Source: Engraulis encrasicolus (lineage: Eukaryota > Chordata > Actinopteri > Clupeiformes > Engraulidae). From it: a stretch of 64,000 nucleotides of DNA. This document shows positions 62,760 through 64,000 of this stretch, piece by piece; position 1 is the stretch's first letter, and each line of letters begins with the position of its first letter. Position numbers and translations under genes: made by a program. The DNA lies in assembly GCF_034702125.1 (NCBI RefSeq), contig NC_085870.1:4023695-4087694 (forward strand). The letters run 5' to 3'. The notes under the pieces are model-generated. The model saw nothing but the letters and a program-made list of their open reading frames with translations, was not told the origin of the DNA and did no database searches.

Positions 62760-63690
62760 TTTTGTTAAAAGTTGGCAACCATGCCAGAAGTTATCAGCAT
62801 GGGCTAAGGTTTCAGAATCACCTGGTTGCCAACTCGGAACTTGACCTTTAAGGTCAAATATGAAGGTCAAGAGGTCAACCACGGTCAAATAACAGTGTTA
62901 TTTAGTTAAAAATTGTTACAAAGTTGTTAAAAGTGGGCAACCATGCCAGAAGCCATCAGCACAGACTAAGGATTCAGAATCAACTTGTTGCCAACACTGA
63001 ACTTGACCTTTAGGGTCAAATTTGAAGGCCAAAAGGTCAAAAACAGGGTATTTTCTTGCTAGTCTTTGTTGGGAACTGTATATTCATGGAATTATTTTTC
63101 AAAAGTTGGCAACCAAGTTATCAGCATGGGCTAAGGCTTCATAATCACCTGATTGCCATCATGGAACTTGACCTTTAGGGTCAAATCTAAAGGTCAAACA
63201 CGGTCAAATAACAGTACCAATATGTTATTTAATTTAAATATGTTTTAAAAAAGATGTTAAAAGTGGGCAACCATGCCAGAAGTCATCAGCATGGACTAAG
63301 GATTCAGAATCAACTTGTTGCCAACACGGAATTTGAGCTTTAGGGTCAAATTTGAAGGTTAAAAAGGTCAAACACTATGTATTTTAAGGTTTGACTTTTT
63401 GGGGGACTGTGTTCGTGGAAATCTTTTTCAAAAGTTAGTAACCATGCGACTAAGGTTTCAGAATCACCTGGTTGCCAAGAGGGAATTGACCTTTAAGGTC
63501 AAATATGAAGGTCAAAAACAATGTATTTTCTGGTTAGTCTTTTTTGGGGATCTTTATATCCATGGAATTATTGTTTTCAAAAGTTGGCAACCATGCTAGA
63601 ACGTATCCGCATGGACTAAGGTTTCAGAATCACCTGGTTACCATATGGAACTTGACCTCTAAGATCAAATTTGAAGGTCAAAAGGTCAAC
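62760..63690. repeat. Satellite of about 165 bp, six diverged copies, rich in AGGTCA half-sites
   Basis: Copies begin near 62765, 62932, 63102, 63262, 63430 and 63572 with AAAAGTTGGCAACCATGCC, then GGCTAAGGTTTCAGAATCAC, a TTGACCTTTAAGGTCA block and GAAGGTCAAAAGGTCA. Monomers differ by about 10-20% by eye. No coding frame. Confidence 0.85.
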
Positions 63691-64000
63691 CGAGATCAAT
63701 AAAAAAACAGTTTTTTGGTGATGTGCTTTCATAAAATAGTTGTTTGCATGGTACTGTATATTGAGGCCTATAATTTAATGTTTGATTTGGCTTATCATGG
63801 TGGGGCTCTGGCCTGTCATCCTTAGACATTCATCATAGCTCATTAGCATAAAATTAACTTAAACTTGTATTTTTTAATTTTCATTCTGGTCATCTCAATT
63901 ACTTTATTCTTCTTTGTGAAGCACATTAAGCTGCTGGTATGAAATGGGATATGCCTTGGCTCACCAGTGAATTTGCTTCTTTCCATAGAAAAAATAATGA
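63691..64000. other. Unassigned sequence to window end
   Basis: AT-rich, nothing recognised. The satellite or its flank may continue outside the window. Confidence 0.35.

Overview
The window looks like teleost fish nuclear DNA. It holds one spliced vertebrate gene with long introns, very dense short DNA transposons with 8-bp or TTAA target duplications, tRNA-derived SINEs, LINE tails and many long CA/GA/CT microsatellites. There are no operons or bacterial-type coding density. All assignments were made by reading the sequence; no database was searched.

The only recognisable host gene is fam83c, on the minus strand. Its four coding exons lie between 32471 (ATG) and 14410 (stop). They join in frame through canonical GT/AG sites into a 687-residue FAM83-family protein. 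Its introns (about 2.3, 3.0 and 10.7 kb) are filled with repeats. The region 32472-32925 is the likely promoter and 5' UTR.

From 36476 to 43838 lies a 7.36-kb DNA transposon with 234-bp terminal inverted repeats. It carries two convergent spliced genes. One is a minus-strand transposase with an integrase (rve) fold and a D136/D194/E233 triad. The other is a plus-strand 343-residue protein ending in a RING-like cysteine cluster. The RING-like gene is open throughout. The transposase looks intact apart from a probable frameshift at an A7 run near its C-terminus.

From 1 to 14.4 kb there is repeat-rich intergenic DNA. It includes a 20-bp G-rich minisatellite (1370-2480) and a 472-bp LTR-like miniature element (3055-3526) inserted in one arm of a hairpin MITE. 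That element has two identical 213-bp LTRs, each carrying tRNA-like A and B boxes, a tRNA-His-like primer site, a polypurine tract and a 4-bp target duplication. A solo LTR of the same family is at 7496-7709.

From 43.8 to 64 kb no host gene was found. The region holds hAT-like, TTAA-type and Harbinger-like MITEs, a zone with eight dispersed copies of GTAACACCAATGAC, two MITE ends amplified into tandem arrays (54.4-55.3 kb and 59.1-59.35 kb), and a satellite of about 165 bp (62.76-63.69 kb) whose monomers carry nuclear-receptor-like AGGTCA half-sites. Thirteen short elements have perfect 8-bp target duplications, which points to repeated hAT-type activity.
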